From Faecalibacterium sp. HTF-F (lineage in GTDB: Bacteria; Bacillota; Clostridia; Oscillospirales; Ruminococcaceae): a DNA stretch of 64,000 nt. Of the stretch, positions 47,760 to 56,049 are shown one piece after another. Each line of letters begins with the position of its first letter. Positions within the stretch are counted from its first letter, which is position 1. The stretch lies in the NCBI RefSeq assembly GCF_023347535.1, contig NZ_CP094473.1, forward strand, positions 2,712,288-2,776,287. The letters are read 5' to 3'. The notes under the pieces are model-generated. The model did no database searches, was not told where the DNA came from, and saw only the letters and a list, made by a program, of their open reading frames with translations. A program made the translations under genes and the position numbers.

Positions 47760-49091
47760 TTAGTTCTTCTTGTGGGTGGGGACCATGACCTTCAGGCCGC
47801 CCATATACGGCTGCAGCACTTCGGGAATGGTCACGGTGCCGTCGGCCTGCAGGTGGTTCTCCAGGAAGGCGATCAGCATACGCGGAGGTGCCACGCAGGT
47901 GTTGTTCAGGGTGTGGGCCAGATAGGTCTTGCCGTCCTTGCCCTTCACGCGGATGTGCAGGCGGCGTGCCTGTGCATCGCCCAAATTGGAGCAGGAGCAG
48001 ACCTCGAAGTACTTCTGCTGGCGGGGGCTCCAAGCCTCGATATCGCAGCTCTTCACCTTCAGGTCGGCCAGGTCGCCGGAGCAGCAGTTCAGCTGACGCA
48101 CCGGGATCTCCATGCTGCGGAACAGTTCCACAGAGTTCTTCCACAGCTTCTCGTACCAGTCAGCGCTCTCGTCGGGGCGGCAGACCACGATCATTTCCTG
48201 CTTCTCGAACTGGTGGATGCGGTAAATGCCGCGCTCCTCGATGCCGTGAGCGCCCTTTTCCTTGCGGAAGCAGGGGCTGTAGGAGGTCAGGGTCAGGGGC
48301 AGAGTGGCCTCGTCCAGAGTCTGGTCGATGAAGCGGCCGATCATGGTGTGCTCGCTGGTGCCGATCAGGTACAGGTCCTCACCCTCGATCTTATACATCA
48401 TGGCATCCATTTCCGGGAAGGACATGACGCCCTGCACCACGTTGCCGTGCATCATGAAGGGAGGGATCACGTAGGTGAAGCCCTTATCGATCATAAAGTC
48501 GCGGGCATAGGCCAGCACAGCCTCGTGCAGGCGGGCGATGTTGCCCAGCAGATAGTAGAAACCGTTGCCGGCCACGCGGCCTGCGGCGTCCATATCGATG
48601 CCGTCGAAGCTCTCCATGATCTCGGTGTGGTACGGGATGGGGAAATCGGGGACCACAGGCTCACCAAAGCGCTGTGCTTCCACGTTGTAGGTATCATCCG
48701 GGCCGATGGGCACGCTGGGATCGATCATCTGCGGGATGGTGTACATGATCTCCTGAATGCGTGCGGACAGGGTCTCTTCTTCCTTTTCCAGCTCAGCCAT
48801 CTTGTCGGCGTCGGCCTTGACGGCGGCATTGTTGGCATCGATCTGAGCCTGCAGCTCAGCCTTCTGTGCCTCATCCGTGCACTTCTTCAGCTGGCCGAAC
48901 AGGGGGCCGTTGGCCTTGCTCAGCTTGTTGCGGGCAGCCTTGAGGGCTTCCACTTCCTTCAGGCATGCGCGGTACTTGGCATCCTTCTCGATGACCTCGT
49001 CCACCAGCGGGAGCTTTGCATCCTGAAACTTCTTCTTGATGTTTTCCTTGACAGCGTCCGGATTTTCACGGACAAATTTGATATCAAGCAT
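47760..49091 (-). CDS. serS: Seryl-tRNA synthetase
   Basis: This 443-residue class II synthetase charges tRNA-Ser. The N-terminal coiled-coil arm (residues 25-110, AELQAQIDANNAAVKADADK) recognises the long variable arm. Motif 2 is FRKEKGAHGIEERGIYRIHQ and motif 3 contains NNTCVAPPRMLIAFLE. No T-box leader is seen in the 90 bases upstream. The gene starts with MLDIKFVRENPDAVKENIKK, a textbook SerS N-terminus. It stands after parB in the origin-proximal block and ends at its own terminator. Confidence 0.96.
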   Translation of the reverse strand: MLDIKFVRENPDAVKENIKKKFQDAKLPLVDEVIEKDAKYRACLKEVEALKAARNKLSKANGPLFGQLKKCTDEAQKAELQAQIDANNAAVKADADKMAELEKEEETLSARIQEIMYTIPQMIDPSVPIGPDDTYNVEAQRFGEPVVPDFPIPYHTEIMESFDGIDMDAAGRVAGNGFYYLLGNIARLHEAVLAYARDFMIDKGFTYVIPPFMMHGNVVQGVMSFPEMDAMMYKIEGEDLYLIGTSEHTMIGRFIDQTLDEATLPLTLTSYSPCFRKEKGAHGIEERGIYRIHQFEKQEMIVVCRPDESADWYEKLWKNSVELFRSMEIPVRQLNCCSGDLADLKVKSCDIEAWSPRQQKYFEVCSCSNLGDAQARRLHIRVKGKDGKTYLAHTLNNTCVAPPRMLIAFLENHLQADGTVTIPEVLQPYMGGLKVMVPTHKKN

Positions 49092-49177
49092 GATTGACTC
49101 TCCTTGCTCTATTTCGGTTCGCGCAGAGGATCCCCTCCCCTGCGCCGTTCAAAGACGGTCGCCCGCCTTGGATCGCT

Positions 49178-50047
49178 TTATTCTTCGTTCTGGTACTGTC
49201 CCAGCAGGTTGGCAAAGGCCCGCAGCTGCTCGTCTGAATAGAAATGCACGGTCAGCTTGCCCTTGCCGTCGTGGTAGGCCACGTTCACCTCGCTGCCCAG
49301 CACCTGCTTGAGGCTTTCTTCCACCTCCACCGGCAGAGTGCCGCGCGGCTGGGGCTCTCTGGGCTCCTTTGCGGGCTTTGCCAGCTTTTTGCACAGTGCC
49401 TCGGCCTGACGCACGTTCAGCTGGTTGTCCGCGATGATCTGCGCCGCCTGCTCCTGCAGCTCCGGCGTGGGCAGGCTCAGGATCACCTTTGCATGGCCGA
49501 TATTGATGAAGCCGCTTTTCAGCAGTTCCAGCACGTTTTCCGGCAGGTTCAGCAGGCGCAGGCTGTTGGCCAGTGCGCTGCGGCTCTTGCCCAGCTTCTG
49601 TGCCGCCTGCTCCTGCGTCAGGCCGCAGCGGGTCATCAGCTCCCGGATGCCGGCCGCTTCTTCCACCGGGTCCAGATCCTCGCGCTGCAGGTTTTCCACC
49701 AGAGCCAGCTCCATGGCCTGCTCGTCGCTGACCTCCTTGATGACCACCGGCACATCGTTCAGCCCTGCCATACGGCAGGCACGCCAGCGGCGCTCACCCG
49801 CCACGATGCTGTAGCCGCCCCGCGGACGTGGACGCACCGCGATGGGCTGCAGCAGGCCGTGCTCTGCAATGCTTGCGGCCAGCTCGCCCAGCGTTTCCTC
49901 GTCAAAGGTCTTGCGCGGCTGTTCCGGGTCCGGTTCGATCTCACGCAGGGGCAAGGTATCTACCTTTGCGCCGGACTCAAAAACCGGGGCGGCATCTTCA
50001 AACAGACTGTCCAGCCCGCGGCCAAGCCCTCCTTTTCCTCTTGCCAT
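49178..50047 (-). CDS. parB: Chromosome-partitioning protein ParB (Spo0J)
   Basis: This 289-residue ParB has the CTP-binding region IEPDPEQPRKTFDEE (residues 37-51) and the GERRWRA box near 88, a helix-turn-helix in LTQEQAAQKLGKSRSALANS near 150, and a C-terminal dimerisation domain. It loads on parS sites, clamps around DNA as a CTP switch and recruits SMC for chromosome segregation. It follows parA by 18 bases. Three parS-like palindromes lie within 5 kb. It differs from Noc at 51523 in having an N-terminal ParA-interacting stretch (MARGKGGLGRGLDSLFED). Confidence 0.94.
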   Translation of the reverse strand: MARGKGGLGRGLDSLFEDAAPVFESGAKVDTLPLREIEPDPEQPRKTFDEETLGELAASIAEHGLLQPIAVRPRPRGGYSIVAGERRWRACRMAGLNDVPVVIKEVSDEQAMELALVENLQREDLDPVEEAAGIRELMTRCGLTQEQAAQKLGKSRSALANSLRLLNLPENVLELLKSGFINIGHAKVILSLPTPELQEQAAQIIADNQLNVRQAEALCKKLAKPAKEPREPQPRGTLPVEVEESLKQVLGSEVNVAYHDGKGKLTVHFYSDEQLRAFANLLGQYQNEE

Positions 50048-50065
50048 TCATGTTCCCCCTGAGGT

Positions 50066-50899
50066 TTAATCTTCCAGAGCATTTTTCGTCTGCTCTGCGA
50101 CGGGTGCACTTTTGCTGCGGGCCTTTTTGGGCTCGTGCGGGCGGTTGTTCTTGACAAATTCGATTGCCAGATCCATGTACGCTTCGCTGCCCTTGCCCTT
50201 GGGCTCATAGAAATTGATGGGCTGGCCGTAGCTGGGCGCCTCCGAAATGCGGATGGAGCGCGGGATGGTGGTCTTGTACACCTTGGAGCCGAAATACTTC
50301 TGCACCTGCTCCACCACCTGCACGGTCAGGTTATACCGCAGCGAGAACATGGTGAACACCACGCCCTCGATATCCAGATACGGATTGTACTTTTTGCGGA
50401 TGGTCTTTAAGGTGCTGATCAGCTCCGAAAGGCCCTCCAGCGCGTAATACTCACACTGCACCGGAATGAGAACGCTGTCGCAGGCACTCAGGCCGTTCAG
50501 GGTGAGCAGGTCCAGACTGGGCGGACAATCGATAAAGATGAAGTCATAGTCCTTCTGCACCTCGGCCAGCGCCTTGCGCAGGCGGCTCTCGCGAGCGGGC
50601 AGGTCGATCATTTCCAGACTGGCACCGGCCAGACGGGTGTTGGAGCCGATGACATCGGTGCGGTACTCGGTCTTACGGATGGCCTCGGAGGCCCGTGCCT
50701 CACCGATCAGGATCTCGTAGGTCCCCTTTTCCACGCTGCGCTTCGGGATGCCGTAGCCGGTGGTGGTATTGCCCTGCGGATCAAGGTCTACGATGAGCAC
50801 CCGCTTGCCCAGCGCCGCAACGCAGGACGACAGGTTGACGGCGGTGGTGGTTTTGCCAACGCCGCCCTTCTGGTTCGCAATTGCTACAATTTTTGCCAC
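50066..50899 (-). CDS. parA: Chromosome-partitioning ATPase ParA (Soj)
   Basis: This 277-residue deviant-Walker ATPase forms DNA-bound dimers that pull ParB-parS complexes. The start is taken as GTG, which gives the canonical AKIVAIANQKGGVGKTTTAV, with Walker A KGGVGKTT at residues 10-17; an AAGGAAG site is just upstream. DFIFIDCPPSLDLLTLNG carries the Walker B Asp. The longer open frame adds a non-family N-terminus that runs through a parS site. It forms an operon with parB. The C-terminal tail (residues 250-277) is basic and alanine-rich. Confidence 0.94.
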   Translation of the reverse strand: MAKIVAIANQKGGVGKTTTAVNLSSCVAALGKRVLIVDLDPQGNTTTGYGIPKRSVEKGTYEILIGEARASEAIRKTEYRTDVIGSNTRLAGASLEMIDLPARESRLRKALAEVQKDYDFIFIDCPPSLDLLTLNGLSACDSVLIPVQCEYYALEGLSELISTLKTIRKKYNPYLDIEGVVFTMFSLRYNLTVQVVEQVQKYFGSKVYKTTIPRSIRISEAPSYGQPINFYEPKGKGSEAYMDLAIEFVKNNRPHEPKKARSKSAPVAEQTKNALED

Positions 50900-50929
50900 G
50901 CACAATTCTTCCTTCCGGGAAAATTTAAT

Positions 50930-50945
50930 TGTTCCATGTGGAACA
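50930..50945. promoter_or_regulatory. parS-like site 1
   Basis: TGTTCCATGTGGAACA, a 16-bp near-palindrome of parS type, about 30 bases upstream of parA. Being this close to the start, binding of ParB or Noc could affect parA transcription. Confidence 0.8.
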
Positions 50946-51484
50946 TTCGCAGTCATGCCTGCCGGTTTCCCGTCCATACAGGCACCTTAACACCTAGTAT
51001 AGCACATCCAAATCGGTTTTTGAACCATCTGAAGCGTTTTTCCGCTGGATTTTTAACTTTTAGAGGTGGGAAAATCAAAAAACGCATGGTTTTGGGAGCC
51101 GAATCAACGATTTGGAATGCGCGGCGGGAAGCTGGCTAGCCCTCTCAGTCACGGCTTACGCCGTGAGAAACTCCCCCAGTCATCTCGCTTTGCTCGATGC
51201 CAGCCCTCTCTGGGATGGGGCCCTTGACATGGCGGCAAAGCTACCGGGTAAACTGCAAAGTTAGCCGTACCGGAAAGGACGGTTACCCTCTCAGTCACGG
51301 CTTACGCCGTGCCAGCTCCCCCGAAAGGGGGAGCTTTTGGACATCTTCCGGTCAGCGCGAATAAAGCTCCCCCTTCGGGGGAGCTGGCTGCGACCAGCGG
51401 GAGCAGACTGAGAGGGTCGGCTCCCTCTCCGGGGGAGCTGGCAAACCCGCAGGGTTTGACTGAGAGGGTCAAACCACTGCCGTT
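50946..51484. repeat. Cluster of family 2 repeats F, G and H between parA and noc
   Basis: A 600-base gene-free stretch. Copy F begins at 51140 and is degenerate. Copy G (51285-51417) is complete with ACCCTCTCAGTCACGG and AGACTGAGAGGGT ends. Copy H (about 51418-51470) is a right half. No gene is seen; 50946-51139 holds only the probable parA upstream region. Confidence 0.65.
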
Positions 51485-51503
51485 TTTCCAGTCCCTCCGC
51501 CCC

Positions 51504-51519
51504 TGTTCCACATGGAACA
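51504..51519. promoter_or_regulatory. parS-like site 2
   Basis: TGTTCCACATGGAACA, the exact reverse complement of site 1, immediately beyond the noc stop codon. Confidence 0.8.
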
Positions 51520-51522
51520 ATT

Positions 51523-52320
51523 TTACCGTTCGGCGGCCGCAGTGGGAATGCGCACCGTATACTCGATATACCCGTCCTTCTCTTCCCGATGAGCGGTAGC
51601 GGGCACGCCGTTGTCGGTCATCAAGCGGATGGCATGGTCGATGGTGTTCACAAAAATGCGCACATCCTTGACCATGGAAACACGGTGCCTGCCTTTTGCA
51701 GGGGTGTTGAGCAGCTGTTCAATGTAGAGGTCGGTCTGCCGGGCGTTCATGCGGCGCTTGGCAATGTTGATCAAGGCTTCGCTGCGGCGGTTCTCCGGCA
51801 GACGCAGCACCGCCCGGGCATGGCGCTCGGTGAGGTTGTTGTCCAGCACGAACTGCCGCTGATCGGCGTTCAGCTGCAAGAGCCGCAGCTTGTTGGCAAG
51901 GGTGGGCTGCGCCATGCCCAGACGTTTGGCGGCCTCGGCCTGGGTGCAGTCCCACAGCACCATCACATCCTTCATGCCCTGTGCCTGTTCAAAGGGGTTC
52001 AGGTCGGCCCGCTGGATGTTTTCCAGCAGGCCCAGCGCCGCGGTCTGCTCGTCGCCGTAATTGCAGAGGATGGCCGGGATGGTGGTCATCTTTGCCAGCC
52101 TGCAGGCACGGAGCCGCCGCTCCCCTGCCACCAGCTCATAGCCGCCATCCGACAGCTTCCGCACCGTGACCGGCTGCAGCAGGCCGTTCTCCCGGATGCT
52201 CTGCGCCAGTGCCGCAAGCTCCTGCTCGCTGAATTCCCGCCGTGCCTGAAATGGCGACGGTCTGATCTGGTCGATGGGCAGGAAATAAATTTTGCCCGCC
52301 TGCTTTTTGCGTTCAAACAT
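51523..52320 (-). CDS. noc: Nucleoid occlusion protein Noc (ParB-like)
   Basis: This 265-residue ParB paralogue probably acts as Noc, which binds its own sites and blocks cell division over the nucleoid. It has the IRPSPFQARREFSEQE and AGERRLRACRLA nucleotide-binding boxes and the HTH segment CTQAEAAKRLGMAQPTLANK. It lacks the ParB N-terminal ParA-interacting stretch but has a short basic N-terminus (MFERKKQAGKIYFLP), where Noc has its membrane-targeting helix. The ATG follows AAAGGGGGAG. The position between rsmG and parA is that of noc in Bacillus. Confidence 0.88.
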   Translation of the reverse strand: MFERKKQAGKIYFLPIDQIRPSPFQARREFSEQELAALAQSIRENGLLQPVTVRKLSDGGYELVAGERRLRACRLAKMTTIPAILCNYGDEQTAALGLLENIQRADLNPFEQAQGMKDVMVLWDCTQAEAAKRLGMAQPTLANKLRLLQLNADQRQFVLDNNLTERHARAVLRLPENRRSEALINIAKRRMNARQTDLYIEQLLNTPAKGRHRVSMVKDVRIFVNTIDHAIRLMTDNGVPATAHREEKDGYIEYTVRIPTAAAER

Positions 52321-52420
52321 GAATGTACTCCCCCTTTGCAGTTTTGCCGGGTCTGTTTTCCACATTTTCCCGGGAAAGCGTGGAAAATCTCAGGCTTCAG
52401 CCACAGTGTACCACACAAAG

Positions 52421-52461
52421 AAAGACCCTGCCAGACAAATCGTTCGGCAGGGTCTTTCAGA
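52421..52461 (-). terminator. Terminator of rsmG
   Basis: AAAGACCCTGCCGAACG / TGGCAGGGTCTTT after the rsmG stop, so noc is transcribed separately. Confidence 0.85.
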
Positions 52462-52478
52462 ATACGTTCATTGCTGCG

Positions 52479-53186
52479 TTATTTCAGCGGACTTTTCGCG
52501 ATTTTACCGCCGTTTCTGGGGTAAGCTGTCGGAGTCTGCGAAATCTTTTTGCACAGGATCAGGGTGCGGGTATCGCCGCCCGGCAGGTGCAGGGTGCGGG
52601 TCTCCCTGTACTCACCGCCCAGCTTTTTGATGGCACCGCGCGCTGCGGTCAGTTCTTCCTCACCGGAGGAGCCCTTCATGGCAAGGAAGTTCCCCCCTAC
52701 CTTTACCAGCGGCAGGCAGTATTCGGCCAGCATGGGCAGCGCAGCCACAGCCCGGGCAGATGCCAGATCGAACTGCTCACGCCACGCCTTGCGGGCGGCT
52801 TCCTCGGCGCGCTCCTTGGCAAACTCCACGCCGACAAGGCCCAGCTGGGCGCAGGCGTACTTCAAAAACTCCACCCGCTTGCCAGTGGGCTCCATCAGGG
52901 TCAGCTGCAGCTCCGGCTTGAAAATTTTGGTCACGATGCCCGGGAAGCCTGCGCCTGCGCCCACATCCACCATGCGGCCTGCCACTTCCGGCTGGCTGGC
53001 AAAAAGCAGGCTGTCGAGGAAGTGCTTATCCTCAATCCCCTCGGGGTCGGTGATGGCGGTCAGGTTGACCTTCTGGTTGTAATCCACCAGAATTTCGGCA
53101 AAGGCATCCAGCTGGTCCAGCTGGGTGCCGGTGAGGGTGATGTTCCATGTGGAACATTTTGCTTCCAGACGCTGTTTGTCGATCAT
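52479..53186 (-). CDS. rsmG: 16S rRNA m7G527 methyltransferase
   Basis: This 235-residue enzyme methylates G527 of 16S rRNA using S-adenosylmethionine. The cofactor loop is MVDVGAGAGFPGIVTKIF (about residues 70-87), followed by LTLMEPTGKRVEFLKYA, and SARAVAALPMLAEYCLPLV near 150. AAAGGACAACACCC precedes the chosen ATG; seven upstream codons are omitted. Loss of this gene elsewhere gives low-level streptomycin resistance. A parS-like site lies inside its first codons. It is 17 bases downstream of the YbaK-like gene. Confidence 0.94.
   Translation of the reverse strand: MIDKQRLEAKCSTWNITLTGTQLDQLDAFAEILVDYNQKVNLTAITDPEGIEDKHFLDSLLFASQPEVAGRMVDVGAGAGFPGIVTKIFKPELQLTLMEPTGKRVEFLKYACAQLGLVGVEFAKERAEEAARKAWREQFDLASARAVAALPMLAEYCLPLVKVGGNFLAMKGSSGEEELTAARGAIKKLGGEYRETRTLHLPGGDTRTLILCKKISQTPTAYPRNGGKIAKSPLK
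53141..53156. promoter_or_regulatory. parS-like site 3, inside rsmG
   Basis: TGTTCCATGTGGAACA, identical to site 1 and located within the rsmG coding region near its start (encoding KCSTWNI). Intragenic parS sites are normal in Firmicutes. Confidence 0.8.
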
Positions 53187-53203
53187 GGGTGTTGTCCTTT
53201 CTT

Positions 53204-53761
53204 TCATTCACCGGTCAGCTGGACGAAAATGGGCTCGTGGTGGACGGCAGGCAGGAAAATTTCCAGCACATCTGCCGTGCGCAGCTTGAGCGAAGAGGTG
53301 TTGATGCAGGGGTGGCAGCCAAGGTACTCCCCCTTCTTCACATCCTCGTCCATCAGCAGCTGCACCTTGTTTTCGGTGTCGTTGGCAAGCCCCATGATGG
53401 AGGAGGAGCCGGGCGTGCAGTCCAGATACTGCTCCATATCCTCGGGCGAAGCAAAGCTCAGGCGGGCAATGCCCAGCTGATGGGAGAGCTCTTTGGTCTT
53501 GAAGGGCTTGTTCCCGGGCATCATGAGCAGATAAAAGTTCGTCTTCTGCCGGTTGCACAGGAACAGGTTCTTGCAGACGGTGGCATTCAGACAGGCATCG
53601 ATCACATGGCAGTCCTCCATGGTGTCGGCCTTCATCCAGCCGTGGTCGGTGCGCCAGAATTGGATGCCCAGCTTGTCCAGCAGGTCATAGGTGCGGATCT
53701 CTTTTTCCAGCCGCCCGGTGCAGTCGGCGGGACGGCCCTCGTAAAGCTTCAGTTCTTCCAT
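53204..53761 (-). CDS. Prolyl-tRNA editing / YbaK-family deacylase
   Basis: This 185-residue protein of the YbaK/ProXp-ala group hydrolyses mischarged tRNA, most often Ala-tRNA-Pro. It has KLGIQFWRTDHGWMKADTME at the start of the domain, VCKNLFLCNRQKTNFYLLMM with the conserved Lys of the active site (about residues 82-101), and a TPGSSSIMGLANDTENKVQL segment with the Gly-Ser-rich loop. Length agrees with ProX/PrdX-type free-standing deacylases. It is just ahead of rsmG, probably in the same transcript. Substrate specificity is inferred. Confidence 0.85.
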   Translation of the reverse strand: MEELKLYEGRPADCTGRLEKEIRTYDLLDKLGIQFWRTDHGWMKADTMEDCHVIDACLNATVCKNLFLCNRQKTNFYLLMMPGNKPFKTKELSHQLGIARLSFASPEDMEQYLDCTPGSSSIMGLANDTENKVQLLMDEDVKKGEYLGCHPCINTSSLKLRTADVLEIFLPAVHHEPIFVQLTGE

Positions 53762-53812
53762 TGGTTGCAGCTTCTTTCTATGGGTACGATTTTAAATTGC
53801 ATTTATAGAGAA

Positions 53813-53935
53813 ACCCTCTCAGGCCGCTTCGCGTCCAGCTCCCCCGAAGGGGGAGCTTTTTGCATCTGGGGGAACGCTCATAAAGCTCCCCCCCTTGGGG
53901 GAGCTGGCAAAGCCGGCAGGCTTTGACTGAGAGGA
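53813..53935. repeat. Family 2 palindromic repeat, copy I
   Basis: Begins ACCCTCTCAGGCCGC and ends TTTGACTGAGAGGA; two inverted CTCCCCCGAAGGGGGAG arms lie inside. It separates the YbaK-like gene from mnmG. Confidence 0.75.
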
Positions 53936-53945
53936 TTCAGCAAAG

Positions 53946-55814
53946 TCATTTCCTCGCTGCCAGCGCAATGCTCAGCTGCGCCACATCGGAGGGCGATACG
54001 CCCGGGATGCGGCCCGCCTGACCGAGGTTCTTCGGCCGGATGCGGGCCAGCTTTTCGCGGGCTTCCAGCGTCAGGCCAGCCAGATCCGCATATTCAAAGT
54101 CGTCCGGGATCAGGGTCTTTTCATGCCGGGCCACGTCCCGGATCATCCGGTCCTGCCGGGCAATGTAGCCCGCATACTTGATCTCGGTCTCCAGCCGCTC
54201 GGCCAGCATGGGGGTGATCTGTTCGCCCCAGCCGATGACACCGGCCAGCAGCGGATAGCTGATCTCCGGGCGGCGCAGCAGCTCTTCCGCAATGCCGCCC
54301 TCGGCAGCAGGGGCAAGACCGGCCGCTTCCATGGCGGTGCGCAGGTCGGCGGTGCGCAGATGCGTCTCGTGCAGGCGGCGGCGCTCCGCTTCCAGAATGC
54401 TCTGGGTGTGCTGGTACTTGGCCCAGCGGTCATCCTGCACAAGGCCGTATTCCCTGCCGATGGGGGTCAGCCGCTGGTCGGCGTTGTCCTGACGCAGGGT
54501 CAGGCGGTACTCGCTGCGGCTGGTCATCATGCGGTAGGGGTCCATGACTCCTTTGGTGACCAGATCGTCCACCAGCGTGCCCAGATAGCTGGTGTGGCGC
54601 GGCAGGATGAGCTGCTCTTTGCCCAGCGCATTGCGGGCGGCGTTCAGTCCAGCCAGCAGGCCCTGGGCGGCGGCTTCCTCGTAGCCGGAGGTGCCGTTGA
54701 ACTGACCCGCACCGTACAGGCCCCGCACCACCTTGCTTTCCAGCGTGGCTTCCAGACTGGTGGGGTCCACGCAGTCGTACTCGATGGCGTAGGCCGGGCG
54801 CATGATCTCGATGTTCTCAAACCCTTTGATACTGCGGTAGAAGGCGTTCTGCACATCCTCCGGCAGGCTGCTGGAGGCTCCCTGCAGATACATCTCCTCG
54901 GTGTTCTCCCCGCAGGGCTCCACAAAAATGGGGTGGCGATCCTTGCCCGCAAAGCGCACCACCTTGTCCTCGATGGAGGGGCAGTAGCGCGGGCCAACGC
55001 CCTCGATCATGCCGCCGTAGAGCGGGCTGCGCTGGATGTTGTCCAGAATGATCCTGTGGGTCTCGGGGTTGGTATAGGCGATCCAGCACTCCACCTTGTT
55101 GTGCATGGGGGCGTCGGTCAGGAAGCTGAAGGGCTGCAGCTCGCTGTCCGGGTCGCCGGGCTGGCATTCCAGCTGGCTGAAATCAATGCTGCGGCGGTGC
55201 ACCCGGGCAGGGGTGCCGGTCTTGAACCGGCGCAGCGGCAGACCGGCGGCCTTCAGGCTGTCGGTCAGGGCGTTGGCGGCGTGCATCCCGTCCGGGCCGG
55301 AAGCGTACCATGCATCACCCACAAAAATTTTGCCGCCCAGATTCGTGCCGGTGGCAATGACCACGCACTTGGCGCTGTATTCGCCGTTCAGCTGGGTCAC
55401 GACGCCCTTCACACGGCCGTTCTCGGTCTCAATGCCCACGACCTCTGCCTGATGGATGGCAAGGCCGGGCGTCAGCTCAAGGGCGTGCTTCATATATTCG
55501 TGGTAGCGCTTGCGGTCGGTCTGCACACGCAGGGCGTGGACAGCCGGGCCCTTGCCCCGGTTGAGCATCCGGCTCTGCAGATAGGTGGCATCCGCAGCAA
55601 GGCCCATCACGCCGCCCAGTGCATCCAATTCACGTACCAGCGTGCCTTTTGCAGTACCGCCAATGCTGGGGTTACAGGGCATGTTGCCAATGGCATCCAG
55701 ACTCATGGTAAACACGGCCGTTTTTGCGCCCAGTGTCGCGGCGGCGTGGGCGGCTTCGATGCCGGCATGGCCGGCACCGATGACGATAACGTCATAATCT
55801 CCTAAGTGGTTCAT
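53946..55814 (-). CDS. mnmG: tRNA uridine-5-carboxymethylaminomethyl modification enzyme MnmG
   Basis: This 622-residue FAD protein works with MnmE to modify U34 of several tRNAs. The FAD motif is YDVIVIGAGHAGIEAAHAAA at residues 8-27, followed by NPSIGGTAKGTLVREL and FQRALE-like GTFLxG regions; the C-terminal MnmE-interacting helices include EIKYAGYIARQDRMI (about 535-549). The ATG starting MNHLGDYD is taken, with GAGGAAA upstream; an in-frame TTG eight codons earlier is less likely. The position beside mnmE is conserved in Firmicutes. Confidence 0.95.
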   Translation of the reverse strand: MNHLGDYDVIVIGAGHAGIEAAHAAATLGAKTAVFTMSLDAIGNMPCNPSIGGTAKGTLVRELDALGGVMGLAADATYLQSRMLNRGKGPAVHALRVQTDRKRYHEYMKHALELTPGLAIHQAEVVGIETENGRVKGVVTQLNGEYSAKCVVIATGTNLGGKIFVGDAWYASGPDGMHAANALTDSLKAAGLPLRRFKTGTPARVHRRSIDFSQLECQPGDPDSELQPFSFLTDAPMHNKVECWIAYTNPETHRIILDNIQRSPLYGGMIEGVGPRYCPSIEDKVVRFAGKDRHPIFVEPCGENTEEMYLQGASSSLPEDVQNAFYRSIKGFENIEIMRPAYAIEYDCVDPTSLEATLESKVVRGLYGAGQFNGTSGYEEAAAQGLLAGLNAARNALGKEQLILPRHTSYLGTLVDDLVTKGVMDPYRMMTSRSEYRLTLRQDNADQRLTPIGREYGLVQDDRWAKYQHTQSILEAERRRLHETHLRTADLRTAMEAAGLAPAAEGGIAEELLRRPEISYPLLAGVIGWGEQITPMLAERLETEIKYAGYIARQDRMIRDVARHEKTLIPDDFEYADLAGLTLEAREKLARIRPKNLGQAGRIPGVSPSDVAQLSIALAARK

Positions 55815-55871
55815 ATACTTTCGGGTTTCCTCTAACAAATGATTTGAAATGCAAATTTTACCTTGGGCTTA

Positions 55872-56046
55872 ACCCTCTCAGTCACGGCTTCCGCCGTGCC
55901 AGCTCCCCCGAAGGGGGAGCTTTATTCGTGCTGACCGGAAGATGCCCAAAAGCTCCCCCTTCGGGGGAGCTGGCTGCGACCATCGGGAGCAGACTGAGAG
56001 GGTTCGCTCCCCCGGGAGGAGCTGTCGAGTGGATGCAAGGCTGAAT
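55872..56046. repeat. Family 2 palindromic repeat, copy J with extra right end
   Basis: Complete unit from ACCCTCTCAGTCACGG to AGACTGAGAGGGT, then a partial second right end. Its middle segment is the reverse complement of that in copy G, while both outer ends keep the same orientation. Confidence 0.75.
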
Positions 56047-56049
56047 GGA

